Source: Euzebyales bacterium
GTDB taxonomy: Bacteria > Actinomycetota > Nitriliruptoria > Euzebyales > JAHELV01
Assembly: GCA_036374135.1 (NCBI GenBank)
Contig: DASUUK010000066.1
Coordinates: 1 to 64,000, forward strand
Direction of reading: 5' to 3'
DNA length: 64,000 bases
How positions within the stretch are numbered: position 1 is the first letter of the stretch; every line of letters starts with the position of its first letter. Of this stretch, positions 54,432-62,935 are shown in pieces. Below the pieces are notes generated by a model that saw only the letters and a program-made list of their open reading frames with translations, searched no databases and was not told the DNA's origin. The position numbers and the translations under genes are program-made.

Positions 54432-55652
54432 TCACGATGCGGTGGTGACGCCGTTGAACGCCCCGCGCGGGCGCCCCGCCGCGTGCCTGAGCGCGACGTC
54501 GAGCGGGCGGTCGCCGGCGATGGCCACCCCGTCCAGGTCCAACCAGTCGGCGAGCAGGTGCAGTTCGTCGAGCAGCGGGCCGGCGACGTCGGCGACGTCC
54601 ACCCCTGGTTCGACGAAGGCGCCGGGTATCCGCAGGACCCCTGTCCGGCGGTCCGCCTTCACGTCGACGCGGGCGACGAGCGCGTCGCCGAGCAGGAACG
54701 GCATGACGAAGTAGCCGTACCGCCGCTGCGGCGCGGGCACGTAGAACTCCAGCCGGTAGTGGAAGCCGAACACCCGCTCCGCCCGGTCGCGGTACCACAC
54801 GAGCGGGTCGAACGGCGTCAGCAGGGCCGCGGCGCGGATGCGTCGTGGCAGCCGCGCGCCTGACGCGCGGAACGCGGCACGATCCCAGCCCTCGACGGTC
54901 ACCGGCTCGAGGAGGCCGTCACGGACCAGACCGTCCAGCGCCGGACGCGTCTCGGCCACACCGAGGCGGTAGTAGTCGGCCAGGTCGTCGGCAGTGGCGA
55001 CGCCCAGCGCCTCGGCCGCCGCCAGCAGCAGTTCCCGGTGGGCCGCATCGCGGTCGGGCGTGGGCTGCGCCCGGATCCGGTCGGGGATGACCCGCTCGGC
55101 GAGGTCGTACGTCCGCATCTGTCCGCGACGCTCCGCGATCGCGACCTCACCCCAGGCGAAGAGCGCCTCGAGTGCGGCTTTGCCGGGCGACCAGCCCCAC
55201 CAGGGCCCGGTCCGCTCCCCCGGCTCGGACAGGTCACCCACGCTCAACGGGCCGCGGGCCGAGACCTCGTCGCGGACCCGCGCGATGTAGCCGGGGCGCT
55301 CTGCCTCCAGCCGGGCCGCCTTCCGGCTGGACCAGTGACCCCTGCGCGGGCCGAGGGTGGGCCAGCGCTCGACCCGCACGAGGCTCGCCTCGTGCGCCCA
55401 GGCCTCGAACAGCTCACGGCGACGGTAGGCCGTCTCGTCCAGCAGGTGCCGCGGGTACGGCCCGAGGCGTGAGAACAGGGGGAGGTACTGCGAGCGCTCG
55501 ACGGTCTGCACCGCGTCGATCTGCAGCAGATCGAGGTGCCGCAGCACCCGGCGCACGTGGCGGATGTCGATGCGTCCACCCGGCCGCGGCCGGTCGAAGC
55601 CCTGCGCCGCCAATGCGATCCGGCGGACCTGGTCGGCTCGCAGCACACGCAT
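54432..55652 (-). CDS. YcaQ/AlkX-like winged-helix DNA glycosylase
   Basis: The 406-residue protein belongs to the HTH_42 winged-helix family, whose members unhook interstrand crosslinks. The Q-phi-D catalytic motif appears as LQIDAV (about residue 45), and ERSQYLPLFSRLG and HEASLV are also typical. TPFDPLVWYRDRAERVFGFH and the C-terminal beta part are present. The 230 bases between it and the unknown gene upstream of SNF2 hold no supported feature. Confidence 0.85.
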   Translation of the reverse strand: MRVLRADQVRRIALAAQGFDRPRPGGRIDIRHVRRVLRHLDLLQIDAVQTVERSQYLPLFSRLGPYPRHLLDETAYRRRELFEAWAHEASLVRVERWPTLGPRRGHWSSRKAARLEAERPGYIARVRDEVSARGPLSVGDLSEPGERTGPWWGWSPGKAALEALFAWGEVAIAERRGQMRTYDLAERVIPDRIRAQPTPDRDAAHRELLLAAAEALGVATADDLADYYRLGVAETRPALDGLVRDGLLEPVTVEGWDRAAFRASGARLPRRIRAAALLTPFDPLVWYRDRAERVFGFHYRLEFYVPAPQRRYGYFVMPFLLGDALVARVDVKADRRTGVLRIPGAFVEPGVDVADVAGPLLDELHLLADWLDLDGVAIAGDRPLDVALRHAAGRPRGAFNGVTTAS

Positions 55653-55688
55653 GGCACGGCACTGTAGCCGACGCTGCGCCCGTGTACG

Positions 55689-56279
55689 TCAGATCGCCGT
55701 GACCGGCATGAACGACGGTCGACGCGCCTCGAACGTGGCGATCTGCTGTTCGCGCCGCAACGTCAGCGCGATGGGATCCAGACCCTCGACGAGCAGCCGC
55801 TTGGTATGCGCGTCGACCTCGAAGTGATCGGTGCCCAGTCCGGTCACGACGACCTGCTCCGGCAGGTCGATGCGGACCGTGGCCGCCGGCTCGTCGGTCG
55901 CGAGCGCGATCAGCTCCCTGCAGCGGTCCACGGGCAGCGCGACGGTCAGCAGACCGATCTGGTCACAGTTGCTGCGGAAGATGTCGGCGAACGAGGGAGC
56001 GATGACCGCGTCGAAGCCGTACTGCTGCAGCCCCCACGGTGCGTGCTCCCGTGACGAGCCCGAACCGAAGTTCGGCCCGGTGACGAGCACGTTCGCCCCG
56101 GCGTACCGCTCGTCGTTGAGCACGAAGTCGGGGTCGCGGCGCCAGTCGTGGAACACGAACTCGCCGAAGCCCGTCCGCTCGATCCGCTTGAGGAACTGCT
56201 TGGGCATGATCTGGTCGGTGTCGACGTCGGCCCGGTCGAGCGGGAGCATCGTCCCGGTGATCGTGGTGACCGGTTGCAT
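55689..56279 (-). CDS. leuD: 3-isopropylmalate dehydratase small subunit
   Basis: Partner of LeuC in leucine synthesis. The 196-residue protein has DTDQIMPKQFLKRIERTGFG, the GPNFGSGSSREHAPWGL swivel-domain motif and IFRSNCDQIGLL. Its ATG overlaps the leuC stop as ATGA. Confidence 0.96.
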   Translation of the reverse strand: MQPVTTITGTMLPLDRADVDTDQIMPKQFLKRIERTGFGEFVFHDWRRDPDFVLNDERYAGANVLVTGPNFGSGSSREHAPWGLQQYGFDAVIAPSFADIFRSNCDQIGLLTVALPVDRCRELIALATDEPAATVRIDLPEQVVVTGLGTDHFEVDAHTKRLLVEGLDPIALTLRREQQIATFEARRPSFMPVTAI

Positions 56280-57736
56280 CAGGCGGCTCCGTTCATGTGA
56301 TGGCGGTCCCCGCCCCGGCCGCTGTCGCCCAACTCGCGGACGTCGACGAAGTGGCCGTGGATGGCGGCGGCGGCGGCCATCGCCGGCGACACCAGGTGGG
56401 TCCGCCCGCCGCGGCCCTGCCGGCCTTCGAAGTTGCGGTTGGAGGTCGACGCGCACCGTTCACCGGGTGCCAGGATGTCGGGGTTCATGCCCAGGCACAT
56501 CGAGCAGCCGGGCTCGCGCCACTCGAACCCGGCCTCGGTGAAGATGTCGGCCAGCCCTTCGGCCTCGGCCTGCAGCTTCACCGGGTACGACCCCGGAACG
56601 ACCATCGCGCGGACGCCACCGGCGACCTTCTGTCCGTCGACGACCCGGGCCGCCGCACGCAGGTCCTCGATGCGTGCGTTCGTGCACGACCCCAGGAACA
56701 CGCGGTCCGGCTGGATGTCGGTGATCGCCTCCCCACCGCGCAGGCCCATGTAGTCCAGCGCACGCCGGGTCTGATCCGCGTCGGCCGTCTCCTCGGGGGT
56801 GGGGACGTGGCCGTCGACCGTGACGCTCATCGCCGGTGTCGTGCCCCACGTGACCGTGGGCGCGATCGTCGTCGCGTCGAAGTGCTCGACCCGGTCGAAC
56901 GTCGCATCGGGATCGGTCGGCAGGGACCGCCAGTGCTCCAGAGCGGCGTCCCAGTCATCGCCCCGGGGCGCGTGCGGCCGGCCCTTCAGGTACACGAACG
57001 TGGTCTCGTCGGGTGCGACGAGACCCGCACGAGCGCCCCCCTCGATCGACATGTTGCAGATGGTCATCCGGCCTTCCATCGACAGGCCGGCGATCGTGCT
57101 GCCCCGGTACTCGATGACGTGGCCGACCCCGCCGTCGACGCCGATGCGGCCGATGATCGACAGGATCACGTCCTTGGCCGTGACGCCGAACGGCAGCTCA
57201 CCATCGACCTCGACCGCCATCTGCCTGGGCCGTGCCTGCATGAGCGTCTGGGTCGCCAGCACGTGCTCGACCTCACTGGTGCCGATGCCGAACGCCAACG
57301 CACCGAACGCCCCGTGGGTTGCCGTGTGGCTGTCACCGCACACGATCGTCATGCCAGGTTGGGTGACCCCGAGCTCGGGCCCGATCATGTGCACGATGCC
57401 CTGCCGCCGGGAGTGCAGATCGAACAGACGGATCCCGAACTCGTCACAGTTGCGCCGCAGTGCCTCGATCTGCGCGGCGGACAGCTCGTCGGCGACGGGC
57501 TGGGAACGGTCGGTCGTGGGGACGTTGTGGTCCATCGTCGCCAGCGTCAGCTCCGGGCGCCGCACGGGGCGGTCGGCCAGCCGCAGGCCCTCGAAGGCCT
57601 GCGGGCTGGTGACCTCGTGGACGAGGTGGAGGTCGACGTAGAGCAGCGCCGGACCGTCGTCGTCGGCGACGACGTGGGCGTCGACGATCTTGTCGACCAG
57701 CGTCCTCGGGGTGTCCGGCATCGCCGCGCCCGTCAC
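56279..57736 (-). CDS. leuC: 3-isopropylmalate dehydratase large subunit
   Basis: 4Fe-4S isomerase of leucine synthesis. The 485-residue product has [26 protein letters not shown], the first cluster Cys in [11 protein letters not shown], and the other two in [11 protein letters not shown]. The GTG start at 57736 overlaps the stop of a 47-codon ORF as GTGA, and an ATG five codons later is an alternative. leuA lies upstream on the same strand. Confidence 0.97.
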   Translation of the reverse strand: MTGAAMPDTPRTLVDKIVDAHVVADDDGPALLYVDLHLVHEVTSPQAFEGLRLADRPVRRPELTLATMDHNVPTTDRSQPVADELSAAQIEALRRNCDEFGIRLFDLHSRRQGIVHMIGPELGVTQPGMTIVCGDSHTATHGAFGALAFGIGTSEVEHVLATQTLMQARPRQMAVEVDGELPFGVTAKDVILSIIGRIGVDGGVGHVIEYRGSTIAGLSMEGRMTICNMSIEGGARAGLVAPDETTFVYLKGRPHAPRGDDWDAALEHWRSLPTDPDATFDRVEHFDATTIAPTVTWGTTPAMSVTVDGHVPTPEETADADQTRRALDYMGLRGGEAITDIQPDRVFLGSCTNARIEDLRAAARVVDGQKVAGGVRAMVVPGSYPVKLQAEAEGLADIFTEAGFEWREPGCSMCLGMNPDILAPGERCASTSNRNFEGRQGRGGRTHLVSPAMAAAAAIHGHFVDVRELGDSGRGGDRHHMNGAA

Positions 57737-57876
57737 TGGCGCCAGCGCGCGCTGGCGAGCATGCGCTGCGCCAGGTCACCACCGACCAGCACACCGGTGT
57801 CCGGCGTGCTCGCCGGCAGCACGTCGCCGGGGTCGGGGGCGGGTGTGGTCTCGATGGTCTCGGCGGTGGTGGTCAT
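57733..57876 (-). CDS. 47-residue ORF overlapping the leuC start
   Basis: ATG 57876 to TGA 57733, with GAGGAC six bases upstream. The Thr/Pro/Asp-rich product begins [19 protein letters not shown] and ends [10 protein letters not shown]. The stop codon overlaps the leuC GTG, which suggests translational coupling. Leucine codons are not clustered, so it is not a standard attenuator peptide. It may be a small protein in its own right. Confidence 0.6.
   Translation of the reverse strand: MTTTAETIETTPAPDPGDVLPASTPDTGVLVGGDLAQRMLASARWRQ
57740..57757. repeat. 18-base perfect palindrome in the coding end of the small ORF
   Basis: CGCCAGCGCGCGCTGGCG reads the same on both strands and lies three bases before the leuC start. 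In the mRNA it could fold over the leuC ribosome-binding region, so that translation of the small ORF would open it. Confidence 0.7.
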
Positions 57877-57942
57877 GGCGATGGTCCTCACGATCGTTGC
57901 CGGTGGTGCGGGTACGTCAGGTCGGTGCTGCTGTCAGGCGCC

Positions 57943-57978
57943 GGCGCCGCGCGCGCCGTGGTGGCCGCGCGCGGCGCC
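57943..57978 (-). terminator. 13-bp perfect hairpin after leuA
   Basis: GGCGCCGCGCGCG (57943-57955) pairs with CGCGCGCGGCGCC (57966-57978) around a 10-base loop. It lies ten bases past the leuA stop and before the small ORF and leuC. No U-run follows. It may terminate, slow or process the transcript between leuA and leuCD. Confidence 0.6.
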
Positions 57979-57987
57979 CGGTGCGGA

Positions 57988-59544
57988 CTAGGGCGTGTCG
58001 GTCACGGTCCGCGCACGGTGGCGCAGGCGTACCGACTTGTTCATGGCCGACAGGAACGCGCGTGCACTGGCCTCGACGATGTCCGTGGACACGCCGCGGC
58101 CACTGATGCGCCTGCCGTCGACCTCGACCTGCACGGTCACGTCACCGAGGGCGTCGATCCCCCCGGTGACAGCGGCGACGTTGAAGGTGACCAACTTCGC
58201 CTCGATCCCAACTGCGCGGCGGATCGCGCCGCAGGCAGCATCGACCATGCCGTCTCCCATCGCCGACTCGTCGATCGTGACGTCGTCGGCGGTCCTGCGG
58301 ACACGGACCGTGGCGGTTGGTGCCGTCGCGGTGCCGCCGGAGACCTGCAGGGACTCCAGTACGAACCCATCGTCTGCGCTGGCTGACACCTCGTCGGCGA
58401 CGATCGCCTCGAGGTCGACGTCGGTCAGCTCGACCTTGCGGTCGGCCAGCTCCTTGAAGCGGGTGAACGCGCGCGCCAGCTCGCCGTCGTCCAGCTCGTA
58501 GCCGAGTTCGGCGAGCTGGGTGGCGAACGCGTGGCGGCCCGAGTGCTTGCCCAGGACGATCTGGGCGCCGGTCAGGCCGATGTCCTCCGCGCGCATGATC
58601 TCGTACGTCAGGCGGTCCTGCAGCACCCCGTGCTGGTGGATGCCCGACTCGTGCGCGAACGCGTTGCGACCGACGACGGCCTTGTTGAACTGCACGGGGT
58701 AGCCGGTCAGCGCGGTGACCAGCCGGGAGGTGCGCGCGATCTCCCGCGTCACGACCTGCGTCGACCGGTCGAGCAGGTCGGAGCGGGTCGCCAGTGCCAT
58801 GACGACCTCCTCCATCGAGCAGTTGCCCGCGCGCTCGCCGATGCCGTTGACGGCGACCTCGATCTGCCGCGCACCGTTGCGCACGGCCTCGATCGAGTTC
58901 GCCACGGCCAGACCCAGATCGTTGTGGCAGTGCACGCTGACCATGACGTCGTCGCCCACCCGGCGGACGATCTCGGCGATCAGCACACCGAAGTCGTGCG
59001 GCAGGGCGTAGCCGACCGTGTCGGGGATGTTCACGGTCGTCGCGCCGTTCGCCACGGCCGTGTCGACGACCCTTCTCAGGAAGTCGTGGTCGGTGCGCGT
59101 CGCGTCCTGCGGTGAGAACTCGACGTCGTCGGTGTAGCTGCGTGCGTGCCGGACGGACTCGGCGGTCGACGCGAGGATGTCGTCCTCCGAGGCTCGCAGC
59201 ATCGCGCGTCGATGGATCTCCGACGTGGACAGGAAGACGTGGATGCGGGAGCGGGCCGCGCCCTTGAGCGCGGCGGCCGCGCGGTCGATGTCGCCGCGCG
59301 CGCACCGCGCCAGCGCGCCGATGACCGGCGCGTCCGGTTCGGTACCCACGTCCTCGGCGATCGCCTTGACCGCGTCGAAGTCGCCATGCGACGTGATCGG
59401 GAACCCGGCCTCGATCGTGTCGACGTGCAGGCGGCACAGCTGTTCGGCGATCTCGAGCTTCTCCTTGACGCCCAACGAGATGCCGGGCGCCTGTTCACCG
59501 TCGCGCAGGGTCGTGTCGAAGATCTGTACGGCGTTGGGGGCCAT
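57988..59544 (-). CDS. leuA: 2-isopropylmalate synthase
   Basis: Committed step of leucine synthesis. The 518-residue protein has FDTTLRDGEQAPGISL, VHCHNDLGLAVANS, NGIGERAGNCS and a C-terminal regulatory domain (about 380-518) with the leucine-binding fold. It is the long LeuA type, not the CimA type. GAGGAG seven bases before the ATG at 59544 sets the start. Its 250-base leader holds a leucine-rich ORF, a hairpin and a tandem repeat. Confidence 0.96.
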   Translation of the reverse strand: MAPNAVQIFDTTLRDGEQAPGISLGVKEKLEIAEQLCRLHVDTIEAGFPITSHGDFDAVKAIAEDVGTEPDAPVIGALARCARGDIDRAAAALKGAARSRIHVFLSTSEIHRRAMLRASEDDILASTAESVRHARSYTDDVEFSPQDATRTDHDFLRRVVDTAVANGATTVNIPDTVGYALPHDFGVLIAEIVRRVGDDVMVSVHCHNDLGLAVANSIEAVRNGARQIEVAVNGIGERAGNCSMEEVVMALATRSDLLDRSTQVVTREIARTSRLVTALTGYPVQFNKAVVGRNAFAHESGIHQHGVLQDRLTYEIMRAEDIGLTGAQIVLGKHSGRHAFATQLAELGYELDDGELARAFTRFKELADRKVELTDVDLEAIVADEVSASADDGFVLESLQVSGGTATAPTATVRVRRTADDVTIDESAMGDGMVDAACGAIRRAVGIEAKLVTFNVAAVTGGIDALGDVTVQVEVDGRRISGRGVSTDIVEASARAFLSAMNKSVRLRHRARTVTDTP

Positions 59545-59563
59545 GGGGGGTCTCCTCATTCAT

Positions 59564-59633
59564 GTGTGCCTACCGCTTCGCTACATGAGGCACGTGACGT
59601 GTGCCTACCGCTTCGCTACATGAGGCACGTGAC
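59564..59633. repeat. Two copies of a 35-bp unit in the leuA leader
   Basis: The unit gtgtgcctaccgcttcgcta plus catgaggcacgtgac is repeated exactly with a 35-base period. Each copy contains GTGCCT...AGGCAC, a 6-bp stem with a 16-base loop on the minus strand, and an ATGTAG start-stop. It lies 20 bases upstream of the leuA ATG. Confidence 0.9.
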
Positions 59634-59667
59634 GTGTGCGGCGGGTATGAGACCCGGACGTTGCACT

Positions 59668-59700
59668 CCGCGGGGGGTTGGGTGAGGGTCCGCCCCGCGG
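59668..59700 (-). promoter_or_regulatory. Hairpin directly after the leuA leader ORF
   Basis: CCGCGGGG and CCCCGCGG form an 8-bp stem (59668-59675 and 59693-59700) with a 17-base loop. It begins two bases past the leader stop codon, in the position expected of an attenuator or pause hairpin. Confidence 0.6.
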
Positions 59701-59702
59701 CG

Positions 59703-59795
59703 TCAAAGAATGAGGAGGCCGAGAAGGCCCGCGAGCAGCAGCTCGAAGATCGCGCCGGACGGGCGCGCTACGAGGTCGAGCTGGGAGATCTGCAC
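59703..59795 (-). CDS. Candidate leucine-rich leader peptide of leuA (30 residues)
   Basis: GTG 59795 to TGA 59703. The peptide ends FELLLAGLLGLLIL, so 10 of 30 residues are leucine, eight of them in the last 12 codons, with CTG, CTC and CTT mixed. The GTG lies eight bases after the -10 box of a good promoter, so the mRNA appears leaderless or nearly so. Ribosome stalling when leucine is scarce would change folding of the hairpins downstream. This fits a leu attenuator. Confidence 0.75.
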   Translation of the reverse strand: MQISQLDLVARPSGAIFELLLAGLLGLLIL

Positions 59796-59803
59796 GGCCA
59801 CTA

Positions 59804-59832
59804 CTACTACGCCGTCACGACGCCGGTGTCAA
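59804..59832 (-). promoter_or_regulatory. leuA promoter
   Basis: TTGACA (59832-59827), 17 bases, then TAGTAG (59809-59804). The -35 box is perfect and the spacer is ideal. It is the strongest promoter seen in the window. Transcription would begin about at the leader GTG, 250 bases before leuA. Confidence 0.7.
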
Positions 59833-59903
59833 CTCACCGCGACGAACGGCCCGGGATCCGACCGCACGTGGCGCTCGGCCACCAGGTGACGCACGATGTG
59901 CGC

Positions 59904-60365
59904 TCAACCGCGCCGGGCGGCCGCGAGCGCCTCGCGCACGGCCTCCTCCGGGGCGTCGACGTGGACGATGCCGTCATCGGGCAGCCGCCAGGTGTCCAGA
60001 CCGACCACCGGGACGTCGAGCTTGCGGGCGAACGCCAGCTCCGACAACGTGCCGAAGCCGCCGCCGACGGCGATGACCGCGCTCCCCGCGCGCACGACCA
60101 GCACGTTGCGCGCCTCCCCCAGGCCGGTCGGCAGCGCGAGGTCGACCCACGGGTTCGCCTCCCGCGCGGTCGTGCCCGGCAGGATGCCGACCGTGCGCCC
60201 ACCAGCCGCCCTTGCGCCGCGGCACGCCGCCGCCATGACACCCCCCAGGCCACCGCACACCACGACGACGCCGGCTTGCGCCAGGCGCGAGCCGACCTCC
60301 TCGGCGGTGGCATCGGTTGCAGGTTCGGAGCGGCCGGCGCCGATCACCGCGACGGTCAGGTCCAT
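59904..60365 (-). CDS. LOG/SLOG-family Rossmann protein (TIGR00725-like)
   Basis: The 153-residue protein has a Rossmann-type fold with VAVIGAGRSEP, CGGLGGVMAAACRGA and VGGGFGTLSELAFA, similar to the nucleotide-binding LOG and TIGR00725 groups. The second acidic catalytic motif of cytokinin-activating LOG (PGGxGTxxE) is present as GGGFGTLSE. Function is not proven. The ATG at 60365 is chosen because the upstream frame is not conserved. Confidence 0.8.
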   Translation of the reverse strand: MDLTVAVIGAGRSEPATDATAEEVGSRLAQAGVVVVCGGLGGVMAAACRGARAAGGRTVGILPGTTAREANPWVDLALPTGLGEARNVLVVRAGSAVIAVGGGFGTLSELAFARKLDVPVVGLDTWRLPDDGIVHVDAPEEAVREALAAARRG

Positions 60366-60469
60366 GGGGCGGACGATACACAGCGCATGGCGCCTGATGA
60401 CCTTGGGTACCGTCGGCCTGACTGATCGAGAGCCCACTTGTACAGCGAAGTACGCCGGGAGGCATGTGC

Positions 60470-60943
60470 GTGCACATCGAGATCTCGTTGGCGCTGCCGC
60501 GTGACCGTGAGAGCGTCTCGGCGGTCCGGCGCATCGTCGCCAGTGCGATGGCCGAGGTCGGCGTCGAACGCTCGTGCGCGGCTGACGTCGAACTGGCGCT
60601 GACCGAGGGGTGCGCCAACGTCGTACGCCACGCGACTTCGACCGATCGCTACCGCGTGACGTTCGAGCTCAACCGCGAGGCGGCACGTGTCACGATCGCT
60701 GACAGCGGCAACGGGTTCCAGGTCAACGGGCGACAGCGCATGGCGGGCGCGCTCGCCGAGGGTGGCCGGGGGCTGGCGCTGATGCGCATGCTCATGGACG
60801 AGGCCGACTTCCGCGTCCAGGAGGGCGCAGGCACCGAGGTCCTGCTGATCAAGCAGATCGTGCTGGACGAGACATCGCTGCTGCGGGATGCGCCGTTGGT
60901 CGAGCCGAGCACGTCCGGCGGCAACCAGGACGGGCGCGGGTGA
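60470..60943 (+). CDS. RsbW/SpoIIAB-like serine kinase ATPase
   Basis: GHKL-type ATPase of the anti-sigma factor class. The 157-residue protein has the N box ELALTEGCANVVRHA, G1 DSGNGF and G2 GGRGLALMRMLMD. The GTG at 60470 is chosen because GGGAGG lies eight bases upstream, whereas the ATG at 60464 is too close to it. A partner sigma factor or antagonist is not adjacent. It may act in a stress or signalling switch. Confidence 0.85.
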   Translation: MHIEISLALPRDRESVSAVRRIVASAMAEVGVERSCAADVELALTEGCANVVRHATSTDRYRVTFELNREAARVTIADSGNGFQVNGRQRMAGALAEGGRGLALMRMLMDEADFRVQEGAGTEVLLIKQIVLDETSLLRDAPLVEPSTSGGNQDGRG

Positions 60944-61015
60944 CGACGCGACACGGCAACGACATGACCTTGTGACAGCAGACACGGTCGGCGTGACCTA
61001 AGCTGCACTTCCACT

Positions 61016-61570
61016 ATGGAACTGATGCTGCGGTGCGCGCTGCCGGACCGTCCGGGAGCGCTGGCGAAGCTCGCGAGCGCCATCTCGGCGGTCGGCGGCG
61101 ACATCCACGCCGTCGACGTCGTCGAGCACGCGGATGGACGCGCACTCGACGATCTCGAGATCATCCTCGACGGCGACCGCATTCCGACGCTTCTCGACAG
61201 GCTGTCGTCGCTCGATGGGGTCAGCGTGATCCACGCGGGACCGTCGCGCGGGCAGCCCGGTGACGCCGTCACGCGTCTGTCGATCGGCATCGAGTCGCTG
61301 CTCGACGGCAGCGCCGAGGCGAGGCGCGGCGTCACGACGTTGATCGGCGGCATGTTGCGCGCCAGGGTCGCCGAACTGCGGGACCCGGCGCACGCACCGG
61401 TGACCGAGGACCCGCGCACGCTCGTGCTCGACGCCGGTGACGAGGTGCTCGTGCTGCGGCGCGACTACCGGTTCACCGAGACGGAACGGGGCCGGGCCGC
61501 CGCGCTGCTGCGGTTGGCACGCCGCGCGGTTGCCGCCGACGACGGCGACGTCAGCCGCTCGCTGCGCTGA
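61016..61570 (+). CDS. ACT-domain protein
   Basis: The N-terminal 75 residues are an ACT domain (MELMLRCALPDRPGALAKLA, HAVDVVEHADGRALDDLEI), a small amino-acid-sensing module. The C-terminal 110 residues have no clear family. TAAGCT at 60999-61004 is a possible -10 box with an 11-base leader and no ribosome-binding site. The 3' end overlaps the aminotransferase gene by 20 bases on the other strand. Confidence 0.82.
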   Translation: MELMLRCALPDRPGALAKLASAISAVGGDIHAVDVVEHADGRALDDLEIILDGDRIPTLLDRLSSLDGVSVIHAGPSRGQPGDAVTRLSIGIESLLDGSAEARRGVTTLIGGMLRARVAELRDPAHAPVTEDPRTLVLDAGDEVLVLRRDYRFTETERGRAAALLRLARRAVAADDGDVSRSLR

Positions 61571-62837
61571 CGGCGTCGATCAACACCCGACCGCCCTCGG
61601 CGATCTCATCGGGTGTGATGGTGAGGGGCGGCGCGACGCGGAGCACGTTGCCGTACAGCCCGCCCTTGCCGACCAGCAGACCGGCGCGGCGGCAGTGTTC
61701 GAGCGCGGCGGTCGCCATCGCGGGTCGGGGCCTGCCGTCGGCGTCGGCCAGCTCGATCCCCAGCATCAACCCCTTGCCGCGGATGTCCGCGACGCCCGGC
61801 ACACCGTCGAACCCGTCGACGAGCTCGGCGCGCAGCTGGGCGCCGGTCTTGTGCGCCTGGCTCTGCAGATCGTTCGCCACCAGGTACCGCAGGTTGGCCA
61901 GGCCGCCCGCCGTCGCCAGCGGGTTGCCGCCGAACGTCGAGATCGAGTTCGCCGCCACACCGTCCATCAACGCGGCCGGAGCGACGACGCCTGCCAGCGC
62001 CAACCCGTTGCCGATGCCCTTGGCGAACGTCACGACGTCGGGGACGACGCCGTGCGCCTCGAACCCCCAGAAGTGCTCCCCCGTGCGGCCCCAGCCCGTC
62101 TGTACCTCGTCGCTGATGAACAGGATGCCGCGGTCGGCGAGCACCTCGGCGAGCGCCCCGTAGAAGCCGTCCGGTGGATGCGCGAACCCGCCGACGCCCT
62201 GGATCGGTTCGGCGATCAGGCACGCCACGTCGCCGGCCGTCGTGGTGTCGAGCACATCGATCAGATCGGCCACACCGGTGGCGATGTACTCGTCGTCGGA
62301 GAGGTCGCGCCAGGGGCTGCGGTAGCGATACGCCCCCTGGACGTAGCTGGTCTGCACCGGCGACAGGCTCGAGGCCGACCAGCCGCGGTTGCCGGTGATG
62401 GCCATCGCGGCGAACGACCGGCCGTGGTAGCTGTTGCGCATCGCCAGGATCTGGTTGCTGTGTCGCGCGGTGCAGGCCAGCAGCAGCGCCGCCTCGTTGG
62501 CTTCGGTTCCCGACGTCGTGAAGAACACCTTCGCGTCGTCGATCGGCACCAACGCCGCGATCTCCTCGGCGAGCTCGATCTGCGACTCGATCAGGTACAG
62601 CGTCGACGAGTGCATGATGCGGCCCGCCTGCACGCGAACGGCCTCGACGACCTCGGGCAGCGCGTGCGCGGTCATCGTCGTGAGGATGCCGCCGAAGAAG
62701 TCGAGGTAACGGGTGCCCTCGGCGTCCCACACGTGGCGCCCCTCGCCGCGTTCCAGCGCGATCGGCTCCTCGTAGTACAGCGCCAACCACGATGGAAGGA
62801 CAGCCTGGTGGCGGGCGTGCAGCTCGGCGTGGGTCAT
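61551..62837 (-). CDS. Class III aminotransferase (AGXT2-like)
   Basis: PLP-dependent transaminase. The 428-residue protein has FFTTSGTEANEAALLLA, YHGRSFAAMAITG, DEVQTGWGRTG and the PLP lysine in TFAKGIGNGL. The pattern is closest to the alanine-glyoxylate/aspartate aminotransferase family, but gamma-aminobutyrate or ornithine substrates cannot be excluded. GAGGAGGA precedes the ATG at 62837. Confidence 0.88.
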   Translation of the reverse strand: MTHAELHARHQAVLPSWLALYYEEPIALERGEGRHVWDAEGTRYLDFFGGILTTMTAHALPEVVEAVRVQAGRIMHSSTLYLIESQIELAEEIAALVPIDDAKVFFTTSGTEANEAALLLACTARHSNQILAMRNSYHGRSFAAMAITGNRGWSASSLSPVQTSYVQGAYRYRSPWRDLSDDEYIATGVADLIDVLDTTTAGDVACLIAEPIQGVGGFAHPPDGFYGALAEVLADRGILFISDEVQTGWGRTGEHFWGFEAHGVVPDVVTFAKGIGNGLALAGVVAPAALMDGVAANSISTFGGNPLATAGGLANLRYLVANDLQSQAHKTGAQLRAELVDGFDGVPGVADIRGKGLMLGIELADADGRPRPAMATAALEHCRRAGLLVGKGGLYGNVLRVAPPLTITPDEIAEGGRVLIDAVSAASG

Positions 62838-62935
62838 CGGGTCCTCCTCACCACGGGTGAAACCCTGCGAACGATACCTGCCGGGCCGGCGCCGGACCGG
62901 GGGACGTGCGCCCGGTCCCCGCCGTTCGACCGGCG

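Noticed and set aside
59682-60425. Plus-strand ORF with a protein-like segment containing HYYYAV
   Set aside because: The Tyr run is the complement of the TAGTAG promoter and the acidic stretch is the complement of the leucine-rich leader ORF. It then runs antisense through the LOG gene, so it is a shadow.
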